Counted from the first letter of the stretch, positions 42,853 to 51,533 are shown. The stretch: DNA of 64,000 bases from JBKBKC01 sp046294265 (GCA_046294265.1 JBKBKC010000003.1:124001-188000); one strand, 5' to 3'. Notes: a model not told the origin generated them from the sequence alone. Translations and numbers: made by a program.

Positions 42853-43236
42853 TCAGATGACCAGGAGCGTCAGCACGGTCAGCACGACCGACCCGCCGAT
42901 GCAGCCCCAGCCCAGTTTCTCGGCCGTCGGAATATCCAGGCCCCGCCCCGCGTCGAAATAGAGATGCCGCAGCCCCGCCAGATAATGATACCACACCGCC
43001 CAGAGCGATCCGGTCATCACCAGCACCCCGAACCACGACCGCACCACCCCGTCCGCCACCGCGAAATAGTCCGGCCCCGTCGCCGCCGCCAAAAGCCACC
43101 AGACCACCAGCACCACGCCAACGATCAGCGCGTTCCCGGTGATCCGCGTCAGGATCGAGGTGATCGAGGTCAGTTGCGGGCGGTAGATCTGCAGGTGGGG
43201 GGAAAGGGGTCGCGCGACCCGCTTTGCTTCGGCCAT
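42853..43236 (-). CDS. sdhC: Succinate dehydrogenase cytochrome b556 subunit
   Basis: This 127-residue membrane anchor has both family signatures: RPLSPHLQIYRPQLTSITSI with RITG following, and HYLAGLRHLYFDAG containing the haem b histidine. Three transmembrane helices are evident. ATG occurs three times in a row (43242, 43239, 43236); GAAGGGAT upstream fits the last one best (MAEAKRVARP). First gene of the leftward sdh unit; the double palindrome at 43384-43414 lies about 150 bases upstream. Confidence 0.95.
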   Translation of the reverse strand: MAEAKRVARPLSPHLQIYRPQLTSITSILTRITGNALIVGVVLVVWWLLAAATGPDYFAVADGVVRSWFGVLVMTGSLWAVWYHYLAGLRHLYFDAGRGLDIPTAEKLGWGCIGGSVVLTVLTLLVI

Positions 43237-43383
43237 CATCATATCCCTTCGGGCTCTGGCGCGGGCAGGCACGGTGCCTCGCACTGGATCATGCCCCTAC
43301 TTAGCCGATTTTTCGCGCAAGTCACGCGCCGCAGAGTCCCGATCCGACCCTTCGCGACAATGCCCATGCAGAAAAATCCACCT

Positions 43384-43414
43384 TGTGATCACGAAATTTT
43401 CGGCCGTGATCACA
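43384..43414. promoter_or_regulatory. Double palindrome upstream of sdhC
   Basis: TGTGATCACG (43384-43393) and CGTGATCACA (43405-43414) are each nearly self-complementary and are also reverse complements of one another, separated by 11 bases (AAATTTTCGGC). Box centres are 21 bases apart, two helical turns. The same architecture with an 11-base spacer lies before sucC at 51534-51564. A shared regulator of TCA operons is likely. Confidence 0.8.
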
Positions 43415-43434
43415 GGCTGCGCCCGACGCGCGAC

Positions 43435-44238
43435 TCACTCCGCCGCCCGGCCCGCATAAAGCCGCGCAAGGTCCTCGGCATATTCGATGCACATCACCAC
43501 GCGCCGGGCGCGCGGATCGTAGAACGCATTCGCCTCGCCGCAGCGTTCCACCGTCACGTCCACGAACACCGGCAACCCGTATTCGCCGTTCAGCGCCTCG
43601 ATCTCTTCGGCGATCAAGACCGTGTAGGCGTCGCGCGCCGATGGCACCACCAGCCGGAAGCGCGGGCCATGGTCCTGCGGCGGCATCCCCTCCAGCATCG
43701 CGCCCCAGCTGTCGGCGGCCAGCTGATACTCCTCGGGGCAGCTTTCGCGGCGCGGTGGCGGCAGGCCCAGATCCCCGGCCAGCGCGGACCGGCCTTCGGG
43801 ATCGGCGCCGTAGAACAGGCACACGAGGTTGTAGTAGCGTTGCAGGTCCAGCGAATGATGGCCCCAGTTGCTCAATTCCGCTCCACCCCGCTCGGCCTCT
43901 TCGGAAAACAGAAGGAAAGCCAGCGCCGCATCGGTCACCAGCGTGACCGCCGCCCCCTCATCCCACAGCCGGTCGATCAGCAGTGCCGACAGGGTATCCG
44001 CCGCATCCTCCTCGCGCCCCAGAACAGACAGCTTCAGAATGTCGATCAGCGCATGCGCGATCTCGTGGTAGAACACGAAGATCAGGTTGGACTGCACGAA
44101 ATCCGCCGCTCCGGAATCGGCGGGCATCACATAGAGCGGTGCCGCGTCCAGCCGCGCCGGGGTGGCCGCCGCCACGCGGCTTTCCGCCGCGACCGGCGGC
44201 GCCGCAAGGCAGAACAGGATCAGGGCCGCGCGCAGCAT
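43435..44238 (-). CDS. DUF4344 family secreted metallopeptidase-like protein
   Basis: This 267-residue protein has an N-terminal signal peptide (MLRAALILFCLAAPPVAA) and the zinc motif HEIAH (58-62), followed by GREEDAAD near 75-81 as likely third ligand, in the DUF4344 pattern. Three cysteines lie in the mature part. It probably acts in the periplasm. It lies between mch and the sdh promoter on the same strand, 51 bases after mch, so read-through from mch is possible. The substrate is unknown. Confidence 0.87.
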   Translation of the reverse strand: MLRAALILFCLAAPPVAAESRVAAATPARLDAAPLYVMPADSGAADFVQSNLIFVFYHEIAHALIDILKLSVLGREEDAADTLSALLIDRLWDEGAAVTLVTDAALAFLLFSEEAERGGAELSNWGHHSLDLQRYYNLVCLFYGADPEGRSALAGDLGLPPPRRESCPEEYQLAADSWGAMLEGMPPQDHGPRFRLVVPSARDAYTVLIAEEIEALNGEYGLPVFVDVTVERCGEANAFYDPRARRVVMCIEYAEDLARLYAGRAAE

Positions 44239-44289
44239 GGCCCCGTGATGCCATGCGCGGCCCCGCCGATCAACCGCCCGCTCCCCCGG

Positions 44290-45324
44290 TCAGAGCGGCA
44301 CCAGAACCCAGTAATCCATATCCAGCAGCACCTCGGGCAGATACCTGCCATCCGCCGCGCGCAGCGCAAACGCCGGCGCCCCCGCCTTGACCGCGACGGT
44401 GCGCAGCCGCAGCGCGCCAACCCCCGGCGCGGGCGTTGCCGCGCGGTCCAGCACCTCGGACCAGGCGCGCACCGTATCGCCCGCAAAGGCGGGGTTCGCA
44501 TGGGCCCCGCCGTTCAGCGCCACCATCATCTGCGCATTCGCCAGCCCGTTGAAGGTAAGCGCGCGCGCGAGGCTGATGACATGCCCGCCATAGACCAGAA
44601 GCCGCCCGTCGGGCCGCGCTGCCCGGTCGAAATGCACCCGGCTGGTGTTCTGCCACAGCCGCGTGGCCATCATGTGCTCGGCCTCGGTGATGGTCACGCC
44701 GTCCACATGGTCGATCCGCTCGCCGATCTCATAGTCGCCCCAGCGGTGCGGCTCGCCCGCAAGCGCCGCGTCATAGGCGGTGAAATCGAGGCCCCGCGGG
44801 ATCACCAGATCGGCCGCCGCCACCGCCGGGGCCAGCACCGGCGCCACGGGGTCGGGGGCGGGGCTGGCGGGATCGCGTTTCTTCACCATCACCCAGCGCA
44901 CATAGTCCAGCAGCGCCTCGCCATGCTGGTTCGTGCCGATGGTGCGCACCCAGACCACGCCCGAGGTGCCGTTGGAGTTCTCCCGCAGCCCGATCACGGT
45001 GGATGACGCGCGCAGCGTGTCGCCCGGCCACAGGTTGCCCAGCCAGCGCCCCTCGGCATAGCCCAGGTTCGCCACCGCGTTCAGGCTGATGTCGGCCACG
45101 GTGCGGCCAAAGACGGTGTGGAACAGCACCAGATCATCCAGCGGGCTGAAGGGCAGCCCGCAGGCCTGCGCGAAGGCGTCCGAGGAATGCAGCGCGTGCC
45201 GGGTGGGGTAAAGCGCGTGATAAAGCGCCCGCTCGCCCATCTTGACCGTGCGCGGCACCGCGTGCGCGATTGTCTCTCCCGGCCGGAAATCCTCGAAAAA
45301 GCGCCCCGCCGTGGTCTTGGCCAT
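44290..45324 (-). CDS. mch: Mesaconyl-CoA hydratase (MaoC-type)
   Basis: This 344-residue protein is a double hot-dog MaoC-like hydratase. The opening (GRFFEDFRPGETIAHAVPRTV) and the blocks LVLFHTVFGRTVADISLNAVANLGYAEGR and YEIGERIDHVDGVTITEAEHMMATRLWQNTSRVHFD match the mesaconyl-CoA (beta-methylmalyl-CoA) hydratases of the ethylmalonyl-CoA pathway. The reaction links mesaconyl-C1-CoA and erythro-3-methylmalyl-CoA during acetate assimilation. The mcl2 gene in the same block and ecm at 61.6 kb support the pathway assignment. Confidence 0.9.
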   Translation of the reverse strand: MAKTTAGRFFEDFRPGETIAHAVPRTVKMGERALYHALYPTRHALHSSDAFAQACGLPFSPLDDLVLFHTVFGRTVADISLNAVANLGYAEGRWLGNLWPGDTLRASSTVIGLRENSNGTSGVVWVRTIGTNQHGEALLDYVRWVMVKKRDPASPAPDPVAPVLAPAVAAADLVIPRGLDFTAYDAALAGEPHRWGDYEIGERIDHVDGVTITEAEHMMATRLWQNTSRVHFDRAARPDGRLLVYGGHVISLARALTFNGLANAQMMVALNGGAHANPAFAGDTVRAWSEVLDRAATPAPGVGALRLRTVAVKAGAPAFALRAADGRYLPEVLLDMDYWVLVPL

Positions 45325-45370
45325 CGCAGCCCCCTTGGGTCAACAGATTGACGAAAGGTTAATCCGGCTG

Positions 45371-45419
45371 GATCAACCCCTTGATCTCATGTGTCTCATC
45401 AGATGTCCCACCGTGGGAC
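45371..45419. promoter_or_regulatory. Two palindromes upstream of mch
   Basis: GATCAACCCCTTGATC (45371-45386, 6-base arms) and GTCCCACCGTGGGAC (45405-45419, 7-base arms around one base) lie in the 96 bases between the DUF1737 gene and mch. The second starts 2 bases past the DUF1737 stop and could act as a hairpin terminator; the first could be an operator for mch. Confidence 0.5.
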
Positions 45420-45420
45420 G

Positions 45421-45624
45421 CTAGTGGTCGGCCAGCCTGATCTCGGCCGAGTAGGAGCCGTGACCCTCCTTCACCACGGCTTGCCCGCAACGCATCACGC
45501 CCCGCGCCGCGTCGAAGGCATAGGTCGGGCTGCCATAGAGTTCCCACCCCTTGTCCAGCGCCGCCGTGACCTTGTGGCAGAAGGCCGAACTGTCGTCGTC
45601 CGTCAGGAACCGGTAAAGCTTCAT
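45421..45624 (-). CDS. DUF1737 domain-containing protein
   Basis: This small 67-residue protein (MKLYRFLTDDDSSAFCHKVTAALDKGWELYGSPTYAF...) is a complete match in length and text to DUF1737 proteins, whose role is unknown. It lies 4 bases after nnrU on the same strand and is followed by a palindrome. No catalytic signature. Confidence 0.87.
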   Translation of the reverse strand: MKLYRFLTDDDSSAFCHKVTAALDKGWELYGSPTYAFDAARGVMRCGQAVVKEGHGSYSAEIRLADH

Positions 45625-45628
45625 CGCC

Positions 45629-46177
45629 TCACCCGAACGGCCAGTAGCCGAGCCAGCCGTGTATAAGGCCGATCAGCCCCGTCACCACGACCGCCCCCAC
45701 AACCGCCCCGATTTCCTTGCCGACCGAGGATTGCTCGGGCCGCACCCAGACCGGCACCGCCTTGTTGATCTGGATGACCGACACCACCGCCCAGGCCAGC
45801 AGCCCCCCGAACAGGATCACGCTCGCCAGATCGCCGTTCACCAGCAGGTGTGCCACAGCCCAGGCCTTGAACCCCGACAGCTGCGGATGCCGGATCGCGC
45901 GGGTGACCAGCGTCTTCATCCCCGACGCCGCGAACAGATAGACCGCGAGCAGCATCAGCAGGTTGTTCACATGCGTCAGGAACGCGGGCGGATACCACAG
46001 CTGCACCGGCTCCGCACCCCGGTATCCGACCACCATCACCACGACCGAGGCCAGGATCGCCACCGTCGCATAGCCCTTGCCCTTTTCGCCGAGCGGCGAC
46101 CGCGTGTCCGGCGACAGCCGTTTCCACAGATGCGCCCCCGACCACAGCGCCACGCCCAGTATCAGCAGAATGATCAT
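45629..46177 (-). CDS. NnrU family membrane protein
   Basis: This 182-residue integral membrane protein has about five hydrophobic helices and the NnrU signature RHPQLSGFKAWAVAHLLVNGDLASVILFG. NnrU was named from a nitric-oxide-reduction locus, but homologues are widespread in genomes without denitrification and its role is not fixed. The start overlaps the mcl2 stop by 4 bases, so the two are coupled; no denitrification genes are seen nearby. Confidence 0.9.
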   Translation of the reverse strand: MIILLILGVALWSGAHLWKRLSPDTRSPLGEKGKGYATVAILASVVVMVVGYRGAEPVQLWYPPAFLTHVNNLLMLLAVYLFAASGMKTLVTRAIRHPQLSGFKAWAVAHLLVNGDLASVILFGGLLAWAVVSVIQINKAVPVWVRPEQSSVGKEIGAVVGAVVVTGLIGLIHGWLGYWPFG

Positions 46178-47040
46178 GCCGCCCCCCGCCAGTGTTCCAT
46201 CGCCGCGATCGCCTCGGCCATGGCCAGGGTCGCCCGCGCCATCACGATATGCAGGTTCTCGACGATCTTTCCATCCACAACCGCCACCCCCTCGCCCGCT
46301 GCCAGCGCCACGTCGAAGGCCGCAATCTGGCGGCGGGCCAGCGCGATGTCGTCCGGGGTCGGCGCGAACACCCGGTTCGCCACCGCGATCTGGTCAGGAT
46401 GCACCAGCGTCTTGCCGTCGAACCCCATGTCGCGCCCCTGCTCGCACTCGGCGGCCAGCCCCTCGGGATCGCGGACAGCGCCGAACACCCCGTCCACGAT
46501 CACCCGGCCATGCGCCCGCGCCGCCAGCAGGCACAGCCCCAGCCCCGCCTGCATCGGCAACCGGTCCGCGCGGTGGCGCGACCCCAGTTCGCGCGCGAGG
46601 TCGTTGGTGCCCATCACCATCCCCTCCAGCCGCGGATGCGCCGCGATGGCCCCGGCGTTCAGCATCCCCGCCGCTGTCTCCAGCATCGCCCACAACGGCT
46701 GCGCCACCCGCGCCGCCACCGCATCAAGGTCACCCGGTGCGCCCACCTTGGGCACCAGCACGGCATCCACCGCCATCCCCGCCGCCGCCGCGAGATCCTC
46801 CTCCCCCCAGGGGGTCTCCAGCCCGTTCACCCGCAGGATGCGCAGCCGCGTCCCGAAATCCGTCTCGCCCAGAAACCGCACCAGCATGTCGCGCGCCGCA
46901 GCCTTCTCGGCGGGGGCCACCGCATCCTCCAGATCGAAGATGATCGCATCGGCAGGCAGGCTGCGGGCCTTTTCCAAAGCACGCGCCTTCGACCCCGGAA
47001 TGTAGAGGACAGAGCGGCAGGGGCGGCTGAGAGGGTCCAT
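46174..47040 (-). CDS. mcl2: (3S)-malyl-CoA thioesterase (Mcl2), CitE-like
   Basis: This 288-residue CitE-superfamily protein has RSVLYIPGSKARALEKAR, DAIIFDLEDAVAP, GMVMGTNDLARELG, LPMQAGLGLCLLAARAHG and GFDGKTLVHPDQI. The length and text fit Mcl2, the thioesterase that releases malate from (3S)-malyl-CoA in the ethylmalonyl-CoA pathway, better than the longer lyase Mcl1. A lyase activity cannot be excluded from sequence. The start at 47040 is where homology begins; upstream in-frame sequence crosses the promoter. Confidence 0.87.
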   Translation of the reverse strand: MDPLSRPCRSVLYIPGSKARALEKARSLPADAIIFDLEDAVAPAEKAAARDMLVRFLGETDFGTRLRILRVNGLETPWGEEDLAAAAGMAVDAVLVPKVGAPGDLDAVAARVAQPLWAMLETAAGMLNAGAIAAHPRLEGMVMGTNDLARELGSRHRADRLPMQAGLGLCLLAARAHGRVIVDGVFGAVRDPEGLAAECEQGRDMGFDGKTLVHPDQIAVANRVFAPTPDDIALARRQIAAFDVALAAGEGVAVVDGKIVENLHIVMARATLAMAEAIAAMEHWRGAA

Positions 47041-47080
47041 GATTCGCTCCGCGGGCAACAATCGCGCGCCACCGATCATG

Positions 47081-47108
47081 TTTTCGGCAGTTTCGACAAG
47101 GCCGAAAA
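47081..47108. promoter_or_regulatory. Inverted repeat upstream of mcl2
   Basis: TTTTCGGC (47081-47088) and GCCGAAAA (47101-47108) form 8-base arms 12 bases apart in the divergent region between mcl2 and the 47254 gene. Arm centres are 20 bases apart. It sits 41-68 bases before the mcl2 ATG and could be an operator. Confidence 0.45.
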
Positions 47109-47253
47109 TGCTGCATCGCAGAAAGCTCTCCGGATGTTCACGCGGGCGCGGCGTTAACCTTATGCTTGCAAAGCAGGCGCAGCCTTTCCCCTGCGCCCCG
47201 TGCGCTGCGACATGCCGGGCGAACCCGGCCCCAACCCCGGAAAGGCTGACCCG

Positions 47254-47565
47254 ATGTCCAAGGACCTCTTCGCGCTTTCGCTCGGCCTTGCCGGGCTGAT
47301 CCTGATCGCCCCGGCGGCCCATGCCGCGCCGCAATGCGGACCCCGCGCCGCCGTGCTGGCGCATCTGGCCGAGAAATACGCCGAAACCCGGCAGGCTGTG
47401 GGCCTTGCGGCCAACAACATGGTGATGGAGGTGCATGCCAGCCGCGAGACGGGCAGCTGGACGATCACCGTCACCGCGACCGACGGCACCACCTGCCTTG
47501 TCGCCAGCGGCCAGGGATACGAGGCGGTGACCGAGCAGTTGCCCGCGAGGGGCGCCCCCGCCTGA
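47254..47565 (+). CDS. Small secreted hypothetical protein
   Basis: This 103-residue protein has a signal peptide (MSKDLFALSLGLAGLILIAPAAHA) and a mature part CGPRAAVLAHLAEKYAETRQAVGLAANNMVMEVHASRETGSWTITVT...CLVASGQGYE, with two cysteines. Similar short exported proteins are common in Rhodobacterales, with no assigned role. The ATG at 47254 follows GGAAAGGCTGA. It stands alone, divergent from mcl2. Confidence 0.8.
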   Translation: MSKDLFALSLGLAGLILIAPAAHAAPQCGPRAAVLAHLAEKYAETRQAVGLAANNMVMEVHASRETGSWTITVTATDGTTCLVASGQGYEAVTEQLPARGAPA

Positions 47566-47597
47566 TCGCGCCCATCTGATTGCGCCCGCCCGGGGCC

Positions 47598-48338
47598 TCA
47601 CCCCTCGGCGGCCTGCCAGAGCAGACGGACCGAGACCGCCAGCAGCGCCCAGGTGACGATTCGGAAGAACAGCGCCTCGGGCAGCACCCGCACCAGCCGC
47701 ACACCCAGGAACACCGCCGCCACGGCGGGCAGGGCAAGCCAGGCCGCAACACCGAGGTTGGCGGGCGACAACTGCCCCAGCGCCCCGTAAGGCACCAGCT
47801 TGACCGCGTTCACCCAGGCAAAGGCCAGCGTGGTCGTGCCCGCATAGACCGCCTTCTTCAGGCCCAGCGGCAGCACATAGACCTGATAGGGCGGTCCGCC
47901 CGTATGGCTCACGAAACTGGTGAAGCCCGCGACCGAACCCCAGACCAGCCCCGGCCCCAGCCGCGGCGCCTTCGTCCCCGACACACGGGGGCGCAACAGC
48001 AGGTTCGCCGCGAACACCAGCCCGATCGCCCCCACCATCCCGGTGACCGCGCGCTCGGACACCAGGCTGGCCGTGGCCCAGCCGAACCCCACACCCAGCG
48101 TCATCCCCGCCGCCATGATCGCCAGCACGCGGCCGTCAAAGGCGCGCCGATAGGCCCAGACGCCGAACACATCCGACACCACATAGATCGGCAGCAGGAT
48201 GCCCGCCGCCGCCACCGGCGACACCACCAGCGAGAACACCGGCACCGCCAGCATGGCCACCACGGGCAATCCGCCCTTGCCCATTCCCACCAGCATTGCC
48301 GCGGCCACCGCCGCGACCCAGAAAAATGTCCCGTCCAT
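47598..48338 (-). CDS. Sulfite exporter TauE/SafE family protein
   Basis: This 246-residue polytopic membrane protein has about seven or eight hydrophobic helices and the TauE/SafE features GMGKGGLP near the N terminus and GFTSFVSHTGGPPYQVYVLP. The family is proposed to move organosulfonates, sulfite or other anions; the substrate here is unknown. It diverges from mdh. Confidence 0.9.
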   Translation of the reverse strand: MDGTFFWVAAVAAAMLVGMGKGGLPVVAMLAVPVFSLVVSPVAAAGILLPIYVVSDVFGVWAYRRAFDGRVLAIMAAGMTLGVGFGWATASLVSERAVTGMVGAIGLVFAANLLLRPRVSGTKAPRLGPGLVWGSVAGFTSFVSHTGGPPYQVYVLPLGLKKAVYAGTTTLAFAWVNAVKLVPYGALGQLSPANLGVAAWLALPAVAAVFLGVRLVRVLPEALFFRIVTWALLAVSVRLLWQAAEG

Positions 48339-48470
48339 CCCGCGGCCCTACTCCACCCACCGCGCAACAAACAGGGGGTGCGGCATTGCCGCAGCGCAGC
48401 ATCCTTGCGCCGGGCGGCACTTCGCACTAGGCAGGGCCGCGATCATTCACCGCACCCGGAGGCACTCCCC

Positions 48471-49433
48471 ATGGCCAGACCCAAGATCGCGCTGATCGGC
48501 GCGGGGCAGATCGGCGGCACGCTCGCCCATCTCGCCGCCATCAAGGAACTCGGCGACATCATCCTTTTCGACATCGCCGAGGGCACGCCGCAGGGCAAGG
48601 CGCTGGACATCGCGCAATCGGGCCCCTCCGAAGGCTTCGACGCCAGCCTCAAGGGCGCCAACAGCTATGAGGACATCGCCGGCGCCGATGTCTGCATCGT
48701 CACCGCCGGCGTGCCGCGCAAGCCGGGGATGAGCCGGGATGACCTTCTGGGCATCAACCTCAAGGTGATGAAGGCCGTGGGCGAGGGCATCAGGACCCAC
48801 GCCCCGAAATCCTTTGTCATCTGCATCACCAACCCGCTCGACGCGATGGTCTGGGCGCTGCGCGAATTCTCGGGCCTGCCGCACCACATGGTCGCGGGCA
48901 TGGCGGGCGTGCTGGATTCGGCGCGCTTTCGCCACTTCCTCAGCGTTGAGTTCAACGTCTCCATGCGCGACGTGACCGCCTTCGTGCTGGGCGGCCATGG
49001 CGACACGATGGTCCCGCTGGTGCGCTATTCCACCGTCGGCGGCATCCCCCTGCCGGATCTGGTCGAGATGGGCTGGTGCACCCAGGAACGCCTGGACGGC
49101 ATCGTGCAGCGCACCCGCGACGGCGGAGCCGAGATCGTGGGCCTTCTGAAAACCGGCTCGGCCTTCTACGCCCCCGCGACCAGCGCCATCGAGATGGCCG
49201 AGGCTTTCCTCAAGGACCAAAAGCGTCTCCTGCCCTGCGCGGCCTATGTGAAGGGCGCGCTCGGCCTCGACGGGATGTATGTCGGCGTGCCCACGATCAT
49301 CGGCAAGGGCGGGATCGAGCGTGTGGTGGACATCAAGCTGAACGCGACGGAACAGGCGATGTTCGACAAGTCGGTGGATGCCGTGAAGGGTCTCGTTGCC
49401 GCCTGCAAGGGCATCGACGCCACGCTGGCATGA
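48471..49433 (+). CDS. mdh: Malate dehydrogenase, NAD-dependent
   Basis: This 320-residue lactate/malate dehydrogenase-superfamily protein of the bacterial LDH-like type oxidises malate to oxaloacetate in the TCA cycle. The NAD loop is GAGQIG (10-15) with Asp34 at the end of beta-2. The substrate-site arginines are in TAGVPRKPGMSRDDLL, and the catalytic His176 is in VLGGHGDTMVP. The ATG at 48471 follows CGGAGG and removes a false N-terminal extension from the divergent intergenic region. In many alphaproteobacteria mdh precedes sucC; here two genes intervene. Confidence 0.97.
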   Translation: MARPKIALIGAGQIGGTLAHLAAIKELGDIILFDIAEGTPQGKALDIAQSGPSEGFDASLKGANSYEDIAGADVCIVTAGVPRKPGMSRDDLLGINLKVMKAVGEGIRTHAPKSFVICITNPLDAMVWALREFSGLPHHMVAGMAGVLDSARFRHFLSVEFNVSMRDVTAFVLGGHGDTMVPLVRYSTVGGIPLPDLVEMGWCTQERLDGIVQRTRDGGAEIVGLLKTGSAFYAPATSAIEMAEAFLKDQKRLLPCAAYVKGALGLDGMYVGVPTIIGKGGIERVVDIKLNATEQAMFDKSVDAVKGLVAACKGIDATLA

Positions 49434-49469
49434 CACACGGGCCTGACACACGGGCTTGACACACTGGCC
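49431..49469 (+). repeat. Three 13-base tandem repeats at the mdh stop codon
   Basis: TGACACACGGGCC, TGACACACGGGCT and TGACACACTGGCC follow head to tail, the first beginning with the mdh stop codon itself. Each unit brings another TGA. A slippage array with no obvious role. Confidence 0.85.
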
Positions 49470-49483
49470 TGACCCGCCCTGCT

Positions 49484-49540
49484 TCTTCTGTCCGCAAATA
49501 TCCCACGGGGGTGCGGGGGTGTGAAACCCCCGCTCCTGCC
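49484..49540 (+). repeat. CAAATATCCC-type intergenic repeat with hairpin, copy 3
   Basis: TTCTGTCCGCAAATATCCC leads to GGGGGTGCGGGGG and a 7-bp stem (GCGGGGG 49513-49519 with CCCCCGC 49527-49533), then CTCCTGCCCG. It nearly duplicates the copy after serA and lies after mdh. Terminator-like position. Confidence 0.7.
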
Positions 49541-49567
49541 CGCACCACGGGGGCGCCGCCGCAGATC

Positions 49568-50236
49568 ATGCCCGACCGCCCCGCCTCGCCCTATCTCGCG
49601 CCGGATTTCTACATCCGCGCCCTCGCCCGGGGCCGGCACCGCGACATCGTGGGCGGACGGTGGGATGAAACCGGGCGGCTGCAGCTCGCCCTTCTCGAGG
49701 CGCAAGGGATGCAGCCGCGCCACCGCCTCCTCGACATCGGCGCGGGTTCGCTCCGGCTCGGCTGCCGCGCGGTGCCGTTCCTTCACCCCGGGCATTACTG
49801 GGCCACCGATGCCAGCCGCGCGCTGATGCTGCGGGGCAGGGCAGTGGAACTGCCCGACCCTGCGCGCCTGCCCGAGGCGCAGCTGGTCGAGGATGCCGAT
49901 TTCGCCTTCCCCGGCATCCCCGCAGCCATCGACTTCGCCATCGCCTTCGCCGTCTTCACCCACCTGCCCGCCTCCACACTGCGCCCGGCCCTTGCCCGCC
50001 TCCGCGCGGCCTGCCCACATCTGCAGCGCCTCCTCCTGACCGTGTTTCTCGCCCCCGAGGGGCACCCGAGCTCCCTGCGCCAGCCCGACGGCGTGGTCAC
50101 GCACCCCGACCGCCCGCCCTATCACCGCGCCGCTGCCGATGTGCTGGCCGACCTCTCCGCCGCCGGCTGGACCGCCGAGCATCACCCCGACCGCCTGCCA
50201 CGCGGACAAGGGCTGATCGTGGCGTGCATCGCCTGA
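49568..50236 (+). CDS. Class I SAM-dependent methyltransferase
   Basis: This 222-residue protein has SAM motif I LLDIGAGSLRLGCRAVPFL and the following acidic turn YWATDASRALM, then AIDFAIAFAVFTHLPASTLRPALARLR. The fold is clear but the target is not. The ATG at 49568 is chosen because the sequence before it is the repeat element. It lies between mdh and the secreted EF-hand-like gene, in the same direction. Confidence 0.83.
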   Translation: MPDRPASPYLAPDFYIRALARGRHRDIVGGRWDETGRLQLALLEAQGMQPRHRLLDIGAGSLRLGCRAVPFLHPGHYWATDASRALMLRGRAVELPDPARLPEAQLVEDADFAFPGIPAAIDFAIAFAVFTHLPASTLRPALARLRAACPHLQRLLLTVFLAPEGHPSSLRQPDGVVTHPDRPPYHRAAADVLADLSAAGWTAEHHPDRLPRGQGLIVACIA

Positions 50237-50297
50237 ACCCGCGTTGCGCAAATCGAAATATCGGCGCATCTTCGGTGTGTGTTTCAAGGAGGCCACC

Positions 50298-51491
50298 ATG
50301 CGCGCCACAACCCTGGCCCTGACCCTCGCCCTCGCCACCCCCGCCGCCGCCGACCTCACCCTGTCGCGCGAGATCGGCTCCACCGGGCTCAAGGCCACCG
50401 AAGCCCGCCTTGCCGGCCTCCCCGATCCCACACCCGCCGACCTCTTCGCCCTCGCCGGGGTGCGCTTTCTTGGCGGTGTCGAGGATGCGTTGCAGTTGCG
50501 CTGGCAGACCGGCCTGCGCGCGGACTGGACCGAACTGCCGCTTTTGCGCCTGCCGATCCCCGAAAACCCCTCCGCCCGCGCCTTCCGCCCCGATGACATC
50601 ACCGACCTCTTCACCGGCGTCGAAGCCCGCATGGACAGCGCCCGCGCCGCCCTTGCCCGCCTCGGCCCGCAGGATTTCGCGCTGGAGATCGCGCTGTCGG
50701 ACCTCTGGTTCGACATCAACGCCAACGGCACCCGCGACCGGGGGGAGGAGATGACGGCGGTGGCGGGCCTCACCATGGCCGGGGCCGCGCGGGGGGCCAT
50801 CGACATGCCCGCCGACCCGGTGATCCGCTTCGACACCGCCGATGCCGCATGGCTCGCGGCCTACACGCATTTCCTCTCGGCCTTCGTGAACCTGGCGCTG
50901 GCCTTCGATCCCGCCCCGGCGGTGGAGCGGGTGCAGGCCTCGGCCCGCGCGCTCAAAGACCTCTGGGGCGACACGCCGCCCCCCAATGCGCTCGACATGA
51001 TCTTTGGCCGCCAGGTGGACCGCGCGGCGATCATCCTCTTTTCGATCGCCTCACCCCCCAAACCCGCGCTGACCAAGGCGGCGCACGGCCACCTCACCCG
51101 GATGATCGCCGAAAACCGCCGCTTCTGGTCGCTGGTCGAGGCCGAGACGGACAATGACCGCGAATGGGTGCCCAATGACCGCCAGACCTCGGGCCTGGGC
51201 CTGCGCATGCCCCCCGGCACCGGCGCGCGCTGGCAGGCGGTGCTGGCCGATGCCGAGGGGCTCTTGGAGGGGCGCCTCCTGATGCCGCACTGGCGGATGG
51301 GGGCCGAGGCCGGGATCAACCTTCGCCGCATGTTCGAAGACCCGCCCGCCGTGGACCTCATCACCTGGGTCCAGGGCGAGGGGCTCCTGCCCTATGCCGA
51401 GAAAGGCACCCGCGTCACCCCCGAAAGCTGGCAGGATTTCGAGGCGATGGTGCAGGGCGACGCCTTCCTCTTTGCCGTTATCTTCAACTGA
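50298..51491 (+). CDS. Secreted hypothetical protein with one EF-hand-like loop
   Basis: This 397-residue protein has a signal peptide (MRATTLALTLALATPAAA). Residues 139-150 (DINANGTRDRGE) fit the 12-position EF-hand loop exactly: Asp1, Asn3, Asn5, Gly6, Asp9, Glu12. The rest is Ala/Leu-rich and helical, with no named family that I recognise. AAGGAGG precedes the ATG at 50298 and excludes the longer frame at 50244. Probably periplasmic and possibly calcium-binding. Confidence 0.8.
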   Translation: MRATTLALTLALATPAAADLTLSREIGSTGLKATEARLAGLPDPTPADLFALAGVRFLGGVEDALQLRWQTGLRADWTELPLLRLPIPENPSARAFRPDDITDLFTGVEARMDSARAALARLGPQDFALEIALSDLWFDINANGTRDRGEEMTAVAGLTMAGAARGAIDMPADPVIRFDTADAAWLAAYTHFLSAFVNLALAFDPAPAVERVQASARALKDLWGDTPPPNALDMIFGRQVDRAAIILFSIASPPKPALTKAAHGHLTRMIAENRRFWSLVEAETDNDREWVPNDRQTSGLGLRMPPGTGARWQAVLADAEGLLEGRLLMPHWRMGAEAGINLRRMFEDPPAVDLITWVQGEGLLPYAEKGTRVTPESWQDFEAMVQGDAFLFAVIFN

Positions 51492-51533
51492 TCCAGCGGA
51501 CGCGAATCACTTCCTCCCAGTCCCGCGATGGCA

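Noticed and set aside
43384..43414. Reading the double palindrome as two ordinary CRP/FNR sites
   Set aside because: CRP needs six bases between TGTGA and TCACA, and FNR uses TTGAT-N4-ATCAA. Here the halves abut directly, so neither model fits.
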